Assembly: GCF_000769405.2 (NCBI RefSeq)
Contig: NZ_CP053439.1
Coordinates: 2,170,001-2,234,000, forward strand
DNA: 64,000 bases
Source: Rhizobium brockwellii
Lineage (GTDB): Bacteria; Pseudomonadota; Alphaproteobacteria; Rhizobiales; Rhizobiaceae
Direction: 5' to 3'
Positions 55,166 through 64,000 of this stretch are shown here, piece by piece. How positions within the stretch are numbered: the first letter of the stretch is position 1; every line of letters starts with the position of its first letter. The notes below the pieces were generated by a model, which worked only from the letters and a program-made list of their open reading frames with translations, was not told where the DNA came from and did not search any database. The position numbers and the translations under genes are program-made.

Positions 55166-55978
55166 TCAGGCGGCTTGCGGGGCCAGTTCGCCCTCGTCAT
55201 GCATTTCGATAGCGGCAAGCGCAGGTACGCTGCTGGCGAGCGCCCGCCAGGTGATCAGTTCGAACGTGCCATCCTCATGCTCGGCGACTGCCGTGCAGCT
55301 TTCCACCCAATCGCCGGTGTTGATGTAGCGGATACCGTCCATGTCCTGGATGATGGCATGATGGATATGTCCGCAGATCACCCCATCGGCGCCGTTTTTG
55401 CGAGCTTCCTCGGCCACGACGCGCTCAAATTCGCCGATGAAGTTGACGGCATGCTTGACCTGCAGCTTCGCCCAGGCCGAGAACGACCAGTAGGGCATGC
55501 CAAGTCGGCGGCGCACCGCCGCCAGGATGATATTGATGCGGATTGCCGTGTCATAGGCCCAGTCGCCGAGATAGGCGAGCAGTCGGGCATTGCGGACGAC
55601 GACGTCGAACTCGTCGCCATGCAGGATCAGATATTTTCTGCCGTCGGCGCCGTCATGCATCATGCGCTCGACGACCTCGATGCCGCCGAAATGCATGCCG
55701 GGGAAGGCGCGCAGGAATTCGTCGTGATTGCCGGGAATATAGACGACGCGCGTACCCTTGCGAGCCTTGCGCAACAGCTTCTGGACGACGTCGTTGCAGA
55801 CCTGCGGCCAGTACCAGCTGCGCTTCAGGCGCCAGCCGTCGACAATGTCGCCAACGAGCACGATCGTATCGGCCTCATGGTGGCGCAGGAAATCCAAGAG
55901 GAAGTCGGCCTTCGCGGCCTTCGAGCCGAGATGGACATCGGAAATGAAGAGCGTGCGGAAATGTCTGGGTTCCATCAT
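55166..55978 (-). CDS. LpxH-like metallophosphoesterase (UDP-2,3-diacylglucosamine diphosphatase family)
   Basis: About 270 residues from the ATG at 55978 (a GTG at 55987 and ATG at 55975 are alternatives). Calcineurin-like two-metal site: DVHLG, GDIVDGW, GNHDE, LHGDEFD and GHIHHA, with the Arg/Trp-rich RSWYWPQ between, as in UDP-2,3-diacylglucosamine diphosphatase relatives. Rhizobia normally use LpxI for that lipid A step, so this may be a paralogue with another nucleotide-sugar or lipid substrate. Divergent from a histidine phosphatase gene 220 bp away. Confidence 0.85.
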   Translation of the reverse strand: MMEPRHFRTLFISDVHLGSKAAKADFLLDFLRHHEADTIVLVGDIVDGWRLKRSWYWPQVCNDVVQKLLRKARKGTRVVYIPGNHDEFLRAFPGMHFGGIEVVERMMHDGADGRKYLILHGDEFDVVVRNARLLAYLGDWAYDTAIRINIILAAVRRRLGMPYWSFSAWAKLQVKHAVNFIGEFERVVAEEARKNGADGVICGHIHHAIIQDMDGIRYINTGDWVESCTAVAEHEDGTFELITWRALASSVPALAAIEMHDEGELAPQAA

Positions 55979-56197
55979 GTCTTTCACGAGCTACCGCTCA
56001 TGTCCCATCTTTCATCTAGCCTTCCAAAACCAGACTCGTGTTTCAGGAAGATGACAAGCTGGGGAAAAGCCCTGCAAACCTGTTCATTCCGCGCGGGCAG
56101 TATGCCCGTCGCCGCCAGGTCCGGCGACAAGGTTGCCCTGTTCATTCAGGGCGTTCATGATGGCGCCGATTCCATATCCGACAATGCGGGATGGCTG

Positions 56198-56947
56198 ATG
56201 CGTCTCTTTCTCGTTCGCCACGGCGAATCCCTCGGCAACATCAACGAACAGGCCTACCGCCAATTCGGCGATCACAACGTGCCGCTGACGCAGTGGGGCC
56301 ATCGGCAGGCTCTCGAAGCAGGCGGCGTGATCGCGTCCTATCTCAAGGCATTGCCGAGCGCGGGTTTCGGCAAGCTGCATATCTGGTATTCGCCCTTTCT
56401 GAGGACCCGGCAGAGCAAAGATGCGCTGCTCGAAGCACTGCCGGAAAGTTTTGTCGGCGATATCAGGGAGGACTATCTGTTGCGCGAGCAGGATTTCGGT
56501 CTCTTCACCGAAATCTACGACCACGCCGAACAGAAGCAGAAGTTTCCCGACGAGTTCGAAAAATGGGCGAGGCTGCGCAGTAACAGCGGCAAGTTCTACG
56601 CACGGCCGCCGGATGGCGAAAGCCGGGCGGATGTGGCCCAGCGGGTGCGCCTGTTCCTGCAGACCGTCATGCACGACGCCGAAAATGGCGACCACAACGT
56701 CGTGATCGTCGGTCATGGCGTCACCAACCGGGCGGTCGAAATGAATTTTCTGCACCGCCCTGTCGAGTGGTTCGAGCGCTCCGACAATCCCGGAAACGCC
56801 GATATCACGCTGATCGAGGGGACGCGCACGCAAGGATACGAATCGATCCTGCTGCATCAGGCGGCCGACCGGCAGCTGGGACAGGAAGGCGAACTGCGCG
56901 ATGCCTATGGCGCCGACGTGACGCTTACGCCGAAGCCGATGGCATAA
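56198..56947 (+). CDS. Histidine phosphatase family protein
   Basis: 249 residues from the ATG at 56198. The first catalytic His is in FLVRHGESLGN (RHGE, residue 8) and the second in VVIVGHGVTNRAVEM, with HIWYSPFLRTRQSKD and LREQDFGLFTE between, as in the phosphoglycerate mutase-like branch. The frame stays open about 1 kb upstream through the neighbouring gene, but this part is shadow. Substrate unknown. It converges with the RND operon, with a GC-rich hairpin after the stop. Confidence 0.88.
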   Translation: MRLFLVRHGESLGNINEQAYRQFGDHNVPLTQWGHRQALEAGGVIASYLKALPSAGFGKLHIWYSPFLRTRQSKDALLEALPESFVGDIREDYLLREQDFGLFTEIYDHAEQKQKFPDEFEKWARLRSNSGKFYARPPDGESRADVAQRVRLFLQTVMHDAENGDHNVVIVGHGVTNRAVEMNFLHRPVEWFERSDNPGNADITLIEGTRTQGYESILLHQAADRQLGQEGELRDAYGADVTLTPKPMA

Positions 56948-56977
56948 CTCCCTAAATCGAACCGCCGCAAAGGTCTG

Positions 56978-57004
56978 TGGCGGGTTGCGCAAGGCAACCC
57001 GCCA
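56978..57004. terminator. GC-rich hairpin between convergent genes
   Basis: An 11-bp stem TGGCGGGTTGC/GCAACCCGCCA with a 5-nt loop, lying between the histidine phosphatase and RND pump stops. No T-run on either strand. Confidence 0.5.
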
Positions 57005-57014
57005 ACTCGTCACC

Positions 57015-60000
57015 TCAGCTCGGCGACGTCACCGGCGCAGCTTCCTGCCCCGCCGGAGCCTCCTCATTCACAGTCTCCGGCCGCTTCGTCCTCAAGAGAC
57101 GCAGCACGAAGACGAAGAAGACGGGAACGAAGAAGATCGCCAGCACCGTCGCCGAGATCATGCCGCCAAGCACGCCCGTGCCGATGGCATTCTGGCTGGC
57201 CGCACTTGGCCCGGTGGCGATCGCCAGCGGCACCACGCCCAAAGTGAAGGCGAGCGAGGTCATGATGATCGGCCGGAAGCGCAGACGGGCGCCTTCGATC
57301 GCGGCATCCATCAGCGATTTCCCCTCGGCAAAACCGTCCTTGGCGAATTCGACGATCAGGATGGCGTTCTTCGCCGACAGTCCGATGATCGCGATCAGGC
57401 CGACCTTGAAGTAGATGTCGTTGGACATGTCGCGGCTCATCACCGCAAGCACGCAGCCGATGACGCCGAGCGGCACGACCAACATCACCGACAACGGGAT
57501 GGACCAGCTCTCGTAAAGCCCCGACAGCAGCAGGAAGACGAAAAGAATACTAAGACCGAACAGGAACGGCGCCTGCGATCCCGATCTGAGCTCCTCCAGC
57601 GACTGGCCGGTCCATTCGAAGCCGAAGCCGTCGGGAAGTTCCGAGGCCAGCCGCTCCATTTCGCCAATTGCCGCCCCCGACGAATATCCCGGCGCTGGAG
57701 CGCCGGAAATACGCACTGAAGGGTAGCCGTTATAACCGACGATCTGCGCCGGCCCTTTCTGCCATTCTGCGACAGCGAAGGAAGACAGCGGCACCATGCC
57801 GCCGCTCGCATTGCGGACATTGAGCTTCATAAGGTCTTCCGCCTGAAGTCTGCTCTTGTCCTGCGCCTGCACGATGACGCGCTGCATGCGGCCCGAATTC
57901 GGGAAGTCGTTGACATAGCTCGAACCGAGATTCGCGGTGATCGTGCTGTTGATGTCGGCGAAGGCAACGCCGAAGGTATTCGCCTTTTCGCGATCGATGA
58001 CCAGCACGAGCTGGGCCGAGTCAGGCATGCCTTCCGGCCGGATACCCGCGATAATGGGGTTCTGCGATGCCTTGCCGATCAGCATTCCCGCCGCCTCTGT
58101 CAGTGCCGCCTGGCCTTTCGCCCCGCGATCCTGAAGGCGGAAGGTGAAGCCGTTGGTCGTGCCGAACCCTTCGATCGGCGGCGGCGACAGCGCGAAGGAT
58201 GTGGCGTCCTTCAGCCCAAACAGCTGCATATTGGCGCGGTTGGAGATCTCCTGTACCGAATTGCCGGCGCCGCGTTGGGCCCAGTCCTTGAGCGTGACGA
58301 ACACCAGGGCGGCGTTCGGTCCCTGCCCCGAGAAGCTGAAGCCTTGGATCGCGACGACGTTGGCAACGGCCGGCTCCTTCTTGAAGATCGCTTCGATGCT
58401 TTCGAGCGAGGCCACCGTGCGGTTGCGGCTCGCCTCCGGCGGTCCCTGCACGTCGACGATCAGAAAGCCCTGATCCTCGTCCGGCACGAAGCTGCTCGGC
58501 AGGTTGACGAAGAGATAGCCAAGGCCGATGAGCAGCGCGACATAAACGGCCATGACCCGCCAGGAGTGCTTGGCCAGTCCCTCGACGGTGCGGGCATAGC
58601 GCCCGGTCAGCCGGTCGAAGTTGCGGTTGAACCAGCCGGCGATGCCCTTCTTCTCGTGATGGCCCTTGATCGGTTTCAGGAAAGTGGCGCAGAGCGCCGG
58701 CGTCAGCGACAACGCCAAGAAGGCGGAAAACAGGATGGATACGACCATGGTCAGGCTGAACTGGCGATAGATGATGCCGGTTGAACCCGGGAAGAACGCC
58801 ATCGGCACGAAGACGCAGGAGAGAACCAGCGTGATCCCGAGGATCGCGCCGGTGATTTGCCGCATCGCCTTTTTGGTCGCTTCCTTCGGCGACAGCCCTT
58901 CCACCGCCATCAGCCGCTCGACGTTTTCCACCACCACGATGGCGTCGTCGACGAGAATGCCGATGGCAAGCACCATCGCGAACATCGTCAGCACGTTGAT
59001 CGAGAAGCCGGCGGCATACATGACGGCAAGCGTCCCGAGCAGCGCGACGGGCACGACGAGCGTCGGAATGATGGTGTAGCGGAAGCTCTGCAGGAAGATG
59101 AGCATGACGACGAAGACGAGCGCCACGGCTTCTGCGAGCGTATGCGCCACCTTCTCGATCGATGCCGAAACGAACGGGCTGGTATCATAGGGCACGGAAT
59201 ATTCGACGCCATCAGGGAAGAAGCGTGAAAGCTCCTCCATCTTCGCCTTGACCAGGTTGGACGTATTGACGGCATTGCCCTTCGACGACAGCTGGATGGC
59301 GATGGCGGCGCTCGGCTGCCCGTTCAAGCGGGTAGAGAAGCTGTAGCTCTCGCTGCCCTCTTCGATGCGCGCGACGTCGCGCAGCCTGACGTTCGATCCG
59401 TCGGCGTTGGCGCGCAGCACGATGTCTCCGAACTCCTTGATGTCGGTCAGCTGCCCCTTCACCAACACGGTCGCCGTCAGGTCCTGCGAGATCGGATTGG
59501 GTGCTGCGCCGATCTGGCCAGCTGCGACCTGGGCGTTCTGCGCCGAGATCGCCGCGCTGATGTCGGATGCTGTCAGGTTCAGGCCAACCATCTTGTCGGG
59601 ATCGATCCAGATGCGCATCGCCCGCTGCGAGGCAAACAGCTGGGCTCGGCCGACGCCCTCGAGACGGCGCAGCTCGCCGATGACGTTTCGGTTGAGATAG
59701 TCGCCGAGCGCCACCTCGTCGGTCTTCCCGTCCGTCGAGGTCAGCGAGATGAACATCAGGAAGCCTGAGGACGCCTCCTCGACGGTGATGCCCTGATCCT
59801 TGACGGATTGCGGCAGCCGCGGTTCGACACGGCGGATGGCATTCTGAACGTCGACGGAAGCCTGGTCGATATCGGTGCCGGCCGCAAAGGTCGCGGTGAT
59901 CGTCATTGCGCCCGATGTATCCGACGTCGACTCGAAATAGGAAAGGTGCTCGACCCCGTTCAGCTCTTCCTCGATCTGGCGGGTGACGCCCTGATAGATA

Positions 60001-60167
60001 TCCTGCGGCGATGCGCCGGGATAGCTGGTGGTGATGCTGAGTTGCGGCGGCGCGACCTTGGGGTATTGCGCGACCGGCAGGAACGGCAACGCGATCAGGC
60101 CGGCGATGGAGATGAAAATCGCAAAGACCCACGCAAGGATCGGGCGATCGATAAAGAAACGTGCCAT
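57015..60167 (-). CDS. RND efflux pump inner-membrane transporter (HAE1/AcrB type)
   Basis: 1050-residue proton-driven drug exporter. Twelve transmembrane helices in the usual 1+5+1+5 arrangement with two large periplasmic loops. N-terminus MARFFIDRPILAWVFAI and SSYPGASPQDIY-like TTSYPGASP are typical. The proton relay Asp pair is present in GILVDDAIVVVENVER (about residues 405-410), and the relay Lys lies in GLSAKNAILIVEFAK. Hydrophobic multidrug specificity is by family. It starts 5 bp after the adaptor stop. No outer-membrane channel gene is in the window. Confidence 0.95.
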   Translation of the reverse strand: MARFFIDRPILAWVFAIFISIAGLIALPFLPVAQYPKVAPPQLSITTSYPGASPQDIYQGVTRQIEEELNGVEHLSYFESTSDTSGAMTITATFAAGTDIDQASVDVQNAIRRVEPRLPQSVKDQGITVEEASSGFLMFISLTSTDGKTDEVALGDYLNRNVIGELRRLEGVGRAQLFASQRAMRIWIDPDKMVGLNLTASDISAAISAQNAQVAAGQIGAAPNPISQDLTATVLVKGQLTDIKEFGDIVLRANADGSNVRLRDVARIEEGSESYSFSTRLNGQPSAAIAIQLSSKGNAVNTSNLVKAKMEELSRFFPDGVEYSVPYDTSPFVSASIEKVAHTLAEAVALVFVVMLIFLQSFRYTIIPTLVVPVALLGTLAVMYAAGFSINVLTMFAMVLAIGILVDDAIVVVENVERLMAVEGLSPKEATKKAMRQITGAILGITLVLSCVFVPMAFFPGSTGIIYRQFSLTMVVSILFSAFLALSLTPALCATFLKPIKGHHEKKGIAGWFNRNFDRLTGRYARTVEGLAKHSWRVMAVYVALLIGLGYLFVNLPSSFVPDEDQGFLIVDVQGPPEASRNRTVASLESIEAIFKKEPAVANVVAIQGFSFSGQGPNAALVFVTLKDWAQRGAGNSVQEISNRANMQLFGLKDATSFALSPPPIEGFGTTNGFTFRLQDRGAKGQAALTEAAGMLIGKASQNPIIAGIRPEGMPDSAQLVLVIDREKANTFGVAFADINSTITANLGSSYVNDFPNSGRMQRVIVQAQDKSRLQAEDLMKLNVRNASGGMVPLSSFAVAEWQKGPAQIVGYNGYPSVRISGAPAPGYSSGAAIGEMERLASELPDGFGFEWTGQSLEELRSGSQAPFLFGLSILFVFLLLSGLYESWSIPLSVMLVVPLGVIGCVLAVMSRDMSNDIYFKVGLIAIIGLSAKNAILIVEFAKDGFAEGKSLMDAAIEGARLRFRPIIMTSLAFTLGVVPLAIATGPSAASQNAIGTGVLGGMISATVLAIFFVPVFFVFVLRLLRTKRPETVNEEAPAGQEAAPVTSPS

Positions 60168-60172
60168 CGACT

Positions 60173-61351
60173 TTACTCCGGCTTCTTGGCGTCACCGGAC
60201 GCGAGCTGGCCATCCCGCCACTCTTCCGGCGCGACCTTTGCGCCCGGCTGCAGCTTCTGGCCGCCGTCGACGACGACGCGCTCACCTGATGACAGGCCGC
60301 TTTCGACCACCCATTCGTTGCCGGCGGATTGACCGAGCTCGACGTCGCGCGATTGCGCCACGTCTCCCTCCTGGACGACATAGACCTGCGCCTTGCCGTC
60401 GGCCGTGCGGATGACGGCGCGCTGCGGGATGAGGATCGCCTTCTCCCGCACGGCCTGCTCGATCCGGACGCGGACGTAAAGGCCCGGCAGCAGGTCGCCC
60501 TTCGGATTGGGGAATTCACCGCGAAGGGTGACCTGACCCGTCGTCGCATCGACGCTGGCGCTGCTAAAGAGCAGCTTGCCGGCTTCGCCATAGACCGTGC
60601 CGTCGTCGAAGACGAGCTTGATGTCGGCCTTGCCCGGTTCGTTCGATGTGAGGCTGCCGTTCTCGACTGCCCGCTTCAGCGCCAGCAGGTCTCCGGAGGA
60701 TTGCATGAAGTCGGCATAAACGGGGTCGATCTGCTGGATCATCGCCAGCGCGTCGCCGGCGTCGGCCGTCACCAGCGCGCCTTCCGTCACCAGCGCGCCG
60801 CCGATGATGCCTGATATCGGCGCGCGAACTTCGGTATAGCCGAGATTGATCTTCGCTTCGTCGAGTGCGGCCTGCGCCAGCGCGACATCGGCATCGGCCT
60901 GGGCAAGGGCGACGGCGGCCGCATCGTATTCGATACCGCTTGCAACATCGCGGTCGCGCAGCGACTTCTGCCGGTCCAACTGCTGGCGGGCATTCAGCTG
61001 CGTCGCCTTGGCGCGATCGAGGCTTGCCTGGGCACTTGCCACCCGCACCCGGAATAGCGCCGGATCGATCCGGTAAAGCACATCGCCCTGATGAACGAGG
61101 CTGCCCTGCTCGAAGATCCGTTCCTCCAGGATGCCGGAAACCCTGGCCCGCACTTCGGAAACGCGCGTCGCCGCAATGCGGCCGGGCAGCTCGCTGACCA
61201 CGGGAAGCGGGCGGGCGCTAAGCGTCAGGACGCTGACGGCAGCAGGCGGCATCGCGCCGCCTTCCTGAGCGTAAGCCGGCAGGCCGGCGCCGAATATTAG
61301 CGCCAGGACAAGCGTGTAACCAAATGATTTCGTTCGAAAAAGCATGTTCAT
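60173..61351 (-). CDS. RND periplasmic adaptor (AcrA/MexA type)
   Basis: 392 residues from the ATG at 61351, which has AGGAAGG upstream; the frame upstream of that lies in the leader. Signal peptide about residues 1-28 (ending AYA). No lipobox Cys, so it is probably anchored only by association. Order: lipoyl halves (ARVSGILEERIFEQGSLVHQGDVLYRID and GYTEVRAPISGIIGGALVTEGALVT) around an alpha-hairpin (about 110-185), then beta-barrel and membrane-proximal domains. First gene of the efflux operon; divergent from its likely TetR repressor. Confidence 0.94.
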   Translation of the reverse strand: MNMLFRTKSFGYTLVLALIFGAGLPAYAQEGGAMPPAAVSVLTLSARPLPVVSELPGRIAATRVSEVRARVSGILEERIFEQGSLVHQGDVLYRIDPALFRVRVASAQASLDRAKATQLNARQQLDRQKSLRDRDVASGIEYDAAAVALAQADADVALAQAALDEAKINLGYTEVRAPISGIIGGALVTEGALVTADAGDALAMIQQIDPVYADFMQSSGDLLALKRAVENGSLTSNEPGKADIKLVFDDGTVYGEAGKLLFSSASVDATTGQVTLRGEFPNPKGDLLPGLYVRVRIEQAVREKAILIPQRAVIRTADGKAQVYVVQEGDVAQSRDVELGQSAGNEWVVESGLSSGERVVVDGGQKLQPGAKVAPEEWRDGQLASGDAKKPE

Positions 61352-61380
61352 TAGCCTTCCTGCTGGTCCCGCTGGGGTCC

Positions 61381-61417
61381 AAAAAAGCACAGCCCGCCGA
61401 AATGACGTTCGGCGGGC
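61381..61417 (-). terminator. Leader hairpin of the efflux operon
   Basis: On the minus strand a 10-bp stem (61417-61408 with 61401-61392, 6-nt loop) is followed 5 nt later by six Ts (61386-61381), about 30 nt before the adaptor ATG. It could act as an attenuator or weak terminator in the 5' leader. Confidence 0.5.
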
Positions 61418-61452
61418 CTCCTCAGCCGACAGATAGTCGATCTTTTTTTGCT

Positions 61453-61480
61453 TTGCAAGATACCTACCGGTTGGTATGAT
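61453..61480 (+). promoter_or_regulatory. Promoter of the TetR gene
   Basis: -35 TTGCAA (61453-61458), 16-bp spacer, -10 TATGAT (61475-61480). The spacer holds the TetR-type palindrome, so the regulator would repress itself. Confidence 0.55.
61460..61477. promoter_or_regulatory. TetR-type operator
   Basis: ATACCTACCGGTTGGTAT, an 18-bp near-perfect palindrome (only one symmetric base pair breaks the dyad), between the divergent efflux operon and TetR gene. Typical site size and position for an AcrR-like repressor. Confidence 0.7.
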
Positions 61481-61583
61481 AGCATTATCATAATCGGAAC
61501 TCCCATGGCTCGGCGATCCCGGGAGTGATACTGATCCTGTCGCGCGCCTCGGCGCGAAGCTTATCTCGAACACAGGTCATGCA

Positions 61584-62144
61584 TTGGTAGATAGCCCCCG
61601 CAACAGAAAGAAACAGCCGGACGTCGTGCGGCAGGCTCTTCTCGATTGCGCCACCAAGCTGGCGCTTGAGCATGGTCTCGCCGCAGTCAGCCTGCAGGCG
61701 GTCGCAAGTGCTGCCGGCGTGACCAAGGGAGGGTTGTTTCACCACTTCCCCAATAAGCAGGCGCTTATAGAGGCCGTGTTCGACGGCATGATGGAAAACC
61801 TCGACCGCGAGATCGATGAGGAACTGGAAAAGGATAAGGGCGGCCACGGCACATTCACCCGCGCCTATGTCCGCACCCTGTTTGCCGACCGCGCCCTCAA
61901 CAATAGCCCATGGTCGGCGCAAACGATGACCGTGCTCGCCGACCCCTACTCCAAAAGCCTTTGGCACAGATGGATGAATGACCGGCTGGTCAGGCACGCC
62001 GAAACCGACATGGGAATGCGGCTCGAGATCGTTCGCCTGGCGGCGGACGGAGCATGGCTTGCCCATGTTCTGAGGCCTGACGACCATGCCGGTTCGGACG
62101 ACGCGGCGCTGTTGCACGAATTGATCGAACTCACCGAAAGGTGA
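61584..62144 (+). CDS. TetR/AcrR-family transcriptional regulator
   Basis: 186 residues. The N-terminal helix-turn-helix (residues about 15-62; AVSLQAVASAAGVTKGGLFHHFPNKQALIEAVF) is the TetR signature, and the C-terminal helical domain (about 70-186) would bind the inducer. The start is a TTG at 61584: a nearby ATG (61579) runs into a stop within four codons. ACAGG lies upstream. It is divergent from the RND operon, with a palindromic operator between, so it is the likely drug-responsive repressor of the pump and of itself. Confidence 0.9.
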   Translation: MVDSPRNRKKQPDVVRQALLDCATKLALEHGLAAVSLQAVASAAGVTKGGLFHHFPNKQALIEAVFDGMMENLDREIDEELEKDKGGHGTFTRAYVRTLFADRALNNSPWSAQTMTVLADPYSKSLWHRWMNDRLVRHAETDMGMRLEIVRLAADGAWLAHVLRPDDHAGSDDAALLHELIELTER

Positions 62145-62203
62145 CAAGCGATTGGCGCCTCATCCCGCGCCCGAGTATATCACCCGAGCGCGGGATGGTC
62201 GGG

Positions 62204-63643
62204 CTAGGCAGCGCGCACAGCCGCCATCGGTTTGACGTTCTGATTCATCCGGAACAGATTGTTCGGATCGTAGCGCCGCTTGATCTCGGCAAGGCGAGCG
62301 TAGTTGGCGCCGTAGGCAGTCTCGACGCGGTCGCCTTCGTCTTCGGGCATAAAGTTGATGTAGGCGGTGCCGACCGCATGCGGCTTGGTTGCCTCGAACA
62401 GCTCCCGCGCCCAACCAATGCAGCTTCCATCCATCCCGGCTTCCCGCCAGCGCGCATGCACATTCATGACGAAATGCGAGCTGCGCTGCGGAAATGCAGT
62501 TGCTTCAGTGGGCACGCGGCCAGCGGCACCACCGACATGGCCGATGAATATCTCGCATTCCGGTCCGGGCAGCTTGCGCACGGCCTTGAGCAGCACGTCG
62601 ATCGCAGCATCAGAGAGGGAGGCGAAATCCTGGCTCTTCCAATAATTGCGCGCCCCTGGCGTGAGCAACGGGTCGAATGCCTGTTGCCAACCGGTGAACG
62701 GCACCGGGCCGACGACGTCGGCAATCGGATTTCCGATCGCGCGCAATCTGGCCGCGGCCTTTTCGCCGGCGGCGATTTCTCCGCAATAGCACATGGCGAG
62801 CACCACGATCTCCTTGCCGTGCCATTCGGCAGGAAGGAACGGCAGCGGCGGCGCCTGGCGCATCACCACCCAGCAGGTCAGTTCGTCAGGCGCTGCTTCC
62901 AGCGCCTGTCGGTACTCCTTGAGCACCTTTTCCGCATCGGCAAAGGGGTGTACGACCAGCCCGGCCAGAACCTCTGTGTTGAGAGGGTTGAGCTGGAATT
63001 CGAAGGAAGTGACAACGCCGAAATTGCCGCCGCCGCCGCGCAACGCCCAGAAGAGGTCCGGCCTTTCCGTCTCACTCGCCTTGACCAGCCCGCCATCGGC
63101 CGTCACCACATCAACCGAAAGCAGATTATCGAGCGTCAGCCCGAATTTGCGGGTCAGCCAGCCGAAACCGCCGCCGAGCGTAAGCCCGGCGATGCCGGTG
63201 GTGGAATTGATGCCGGTCGGCAGCACCAGCCCGAAGGCCAGCGTTTCCTTGTCGACGTCGGCAAGTGTTGCGCCGGGCTCGATCCTGGCGCGCTTGGTCT
63301 GCGGATCCACCCGCACCGATTTCATCGCCGACAGGTCGATGACGATACCGCCCTCGCAGACGGCGTTGCCGGCAATACCGTGCCCACCGCCACGCACCGA
63401 AACGAGCAGATTATTGTCGCGTGCAAACCGCACCGCCCGCACGACATCGGCAGCACCGGCGCAACGCGCGATAAGCCCGGGCCGGCGGTCGATCATCGCA
63501 TTCCAGATCGTCCGCGCTTCGTTGTAATCCATGTCTTTACTGGTTAGGAGACTGCCGCGAAATCCGGCGGCAAAAGCATCGATGGCCACGTCATTGACCA
63601 TCGTCTGGCCCCTTTGCAGGGTCGTGAGGTTCAAATTGTCCAT
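62204..63643 (-). CDS. FAD-linked oxidase with BBE (berberine bridge) domain
   Basis: 479 residues from the ATG at 63643, with GGAGGA at good spacing. PCMH-type FAD-binding domain (about 40-210): VRGGGHGIAGNAVCEGGIVIDLS with the His that links FAD at its 8-alpha position, and TLGGGFGWLTRKFGLT, where bicovalent members have a Cys that is missing here, so a single covalent link is expected. C-terminal BBE domain with YGANYARLAEIKRRYDPNNLFRMNQN. Oxidises sugars, alcohols or other small molecules; substrate unknown. No Tat or Sec signal is evident. It stands 59 bp from the TetR gene, convergent. Confidence 0.9.
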   Translation of the reverse strand: MDNLNLTTLQRGQTMVNDVAIDAFAAGFRGSLLTSKDMDYNEARTIWNAMIDRRPGLIARCAGAADVVRAVRFARDNNLLVSVRGGGHGIAGNAVCEGGIVIDLSAMKSVRVDPQTKRARIEPGATLADVDKETLAFGLVLPTGINSTTGIAGLTLGGGFGWLTRKFGLTLDNLLSVDVVTADGGLVKASETERPDLFWALRGGGGNFGVVTSFEFQLNPLNTEVLAGLVVHPFADAEKVLKEYRQALEAAPDELTCWVVMRQAPPLPFLPAEWHGKEIVVLAMCYCGEIAAGEKAAARLRAIGNPIADVVGPVPFTGWQQAFDPLLTPGARNYWKSQDFASLSDAAIDVLLKAVRKLPGPECEIFIGHVGGAAGRVPTEATAFPQRSSHFVMNVHARWREAGMDGSCIGWARELFEATKPHAVGTAYINFMPEDEGDRVETAYGANYARLAEIKRRYDPNNLFRMNQNVKPMAAVRAA

Positions 63644-63892
63644 GATTTCCTCCATGCGACCGGCGCCCCGCACCGTCGCGGCCGGCATCCTGCGCCTGTT
63701 GAGGTCGTCAAACAAGTTTTCCAAAAGGATTAGCTAACCGGGGCAACCATATCGACCGCCTGGCATCAAGGCCGAATAGTCGTGCCGTGGGCACCCACCA
63801 CGAAAACTTCTCCCACCACCCATTTCCATACTGTCCCCCTCACCCGATTGATGTATGGAGAAAGTTCAAAAAAGACGTGCACGGAGGCGGCG

Positions 63893-64000
63893 ATGGATCA
63901 CCCGGAAAAATCGAAGACGGAAAAGAACCTGACAAGCGGCGATCTCGACGAACAGGCGCTTTTCTTCCACCGCTATCCCCGCCCCGGCAAGCTTGAGATC
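63893..64000 (+). CDS. NADP-dependent malic enzyme (5' part, cut by window edge)
   Basis: ATG at 63893 with a strong GGAGG a few nt upstream; 36 codons are visible. The stretch SGDLDEQALFFHRYPRPGK (from about residue 15) matches the N-terminus of rhizobial malic enzymes of the MaeB-like type with a C-terminal phosphotransacetylase-like domain (Dme/Tme). They convert malate to pyruvate with NAD(P)H formation. Which of the two paralogues it is cannot be told from this fragment. Confidence 0.8.
   Translation, partial: MDHPEKSKTEKNLTSGDLDEQALFFHRYPRPGKLEI

Noticed and set aside
1..64000. tRNA, rRNA, riboswitch or transposase genes
   Set aside because: None recognised by eye on either strand; small structured RNAs could still be missed without a covariance-model search.

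Overview
The window looks like chromosomal DNA of a Rhizobium-type alphaproteobacterium, closest in character to the R. etli/R. leguminosarum group. The evidence is high GC with strong third-position GC bias, core genes (rpsD, recA, alaS, icd, folP/B/K, murI), a recA operator of the TTG-N11-CAA type known from R. etli, a cysteine-poor alphaproteobacterial DksA, a giant polar-growth protein of the GPR/RgsE type, and many short palindromic intergenic elements typical of rhizobia. No phage, plasmid, transposase, CRISPR array or tRNA/rRNA gene was seen.

Layout. 1-9.3 kb: a partial alpha/beta hydrolase, two tandem inositol-monophosphatase-family genes, ttcA, glsA, rpsD with its own promoter and terminator, a lone HerA-like ATPase and an MFS permease. 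8.5-12.2 kb: a tight minus-strand group FUSC-trmJ-murI. 12.3-20.4 kb: a secreted protein, icd, GNAT and GST genes, an AraC/GyrI-like regulator, alaS and recA. 20.6-26.8 kb: the psuK-psuG pseudouridine catabolic pair, the cell-cycle kinase cckA and a FliO-family gene. 27-36 kb: DUF1062, dksA, a SixA-like phosphatase, the ycjX-ycjF pair, a secreted protein, folP-folB-folK, a DUF922 protein, a small ORF with a strong terminator, and a [2Fe-2S] ferredoxin. 36-44 kb: an Hpt gene divergent from a 2287-residue hendecad-repeat protein (rgsE/GPR-like), with a perfect CtrA box between them. 44-52.7 kb: an isochorismatase-family hydrolase, a caspase-like protein without its catalytic cysteine, a DD-carboxypeptidase, a GAF-GGDEF protein and an Mla-type lipid transport operon. 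52.8-64 kb: a dipeptide epimerase, MFS permease, LpxH-like phosphoesterase, histidine phosphatase, an RND efflux operon with divergent TetR regulator, a berberine-bridge-type flavoprotein and the 5' end of a malic enzyme gene.

Connections. Envelope and polar growth recur: murI, the DD-carboxypeptidase, the dipeptide epimerase (murein peptide recycling), the Mla operon, the LpxH-like enzyme and RgsE. CckA sits at the top of the CtrA phosphorelay, and the only perfect CtrA box noticed lies in front of rgsE, suggesting cell-cycle timing of the polar-growth scaffold. Regulation visible in sequence: an SOS operator overlapping the recA -35, a TetR-type palindrome between the efflux operon and its regulator plus a leader hairpin in the efflux transcript, and a TTG start with strong SD for dksA.

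The most unusual items are the giant 11-residue-periodic protein with nine tandem 132-bp units and its CtrA box, the caspase homologue with Cys replaced by Tyr, the 42-codon ORF running into a strong terminator, and a FliO-family gene outside any flagellar cluster beside cckA. Product names come from reading translations and motifs; no database search was run.
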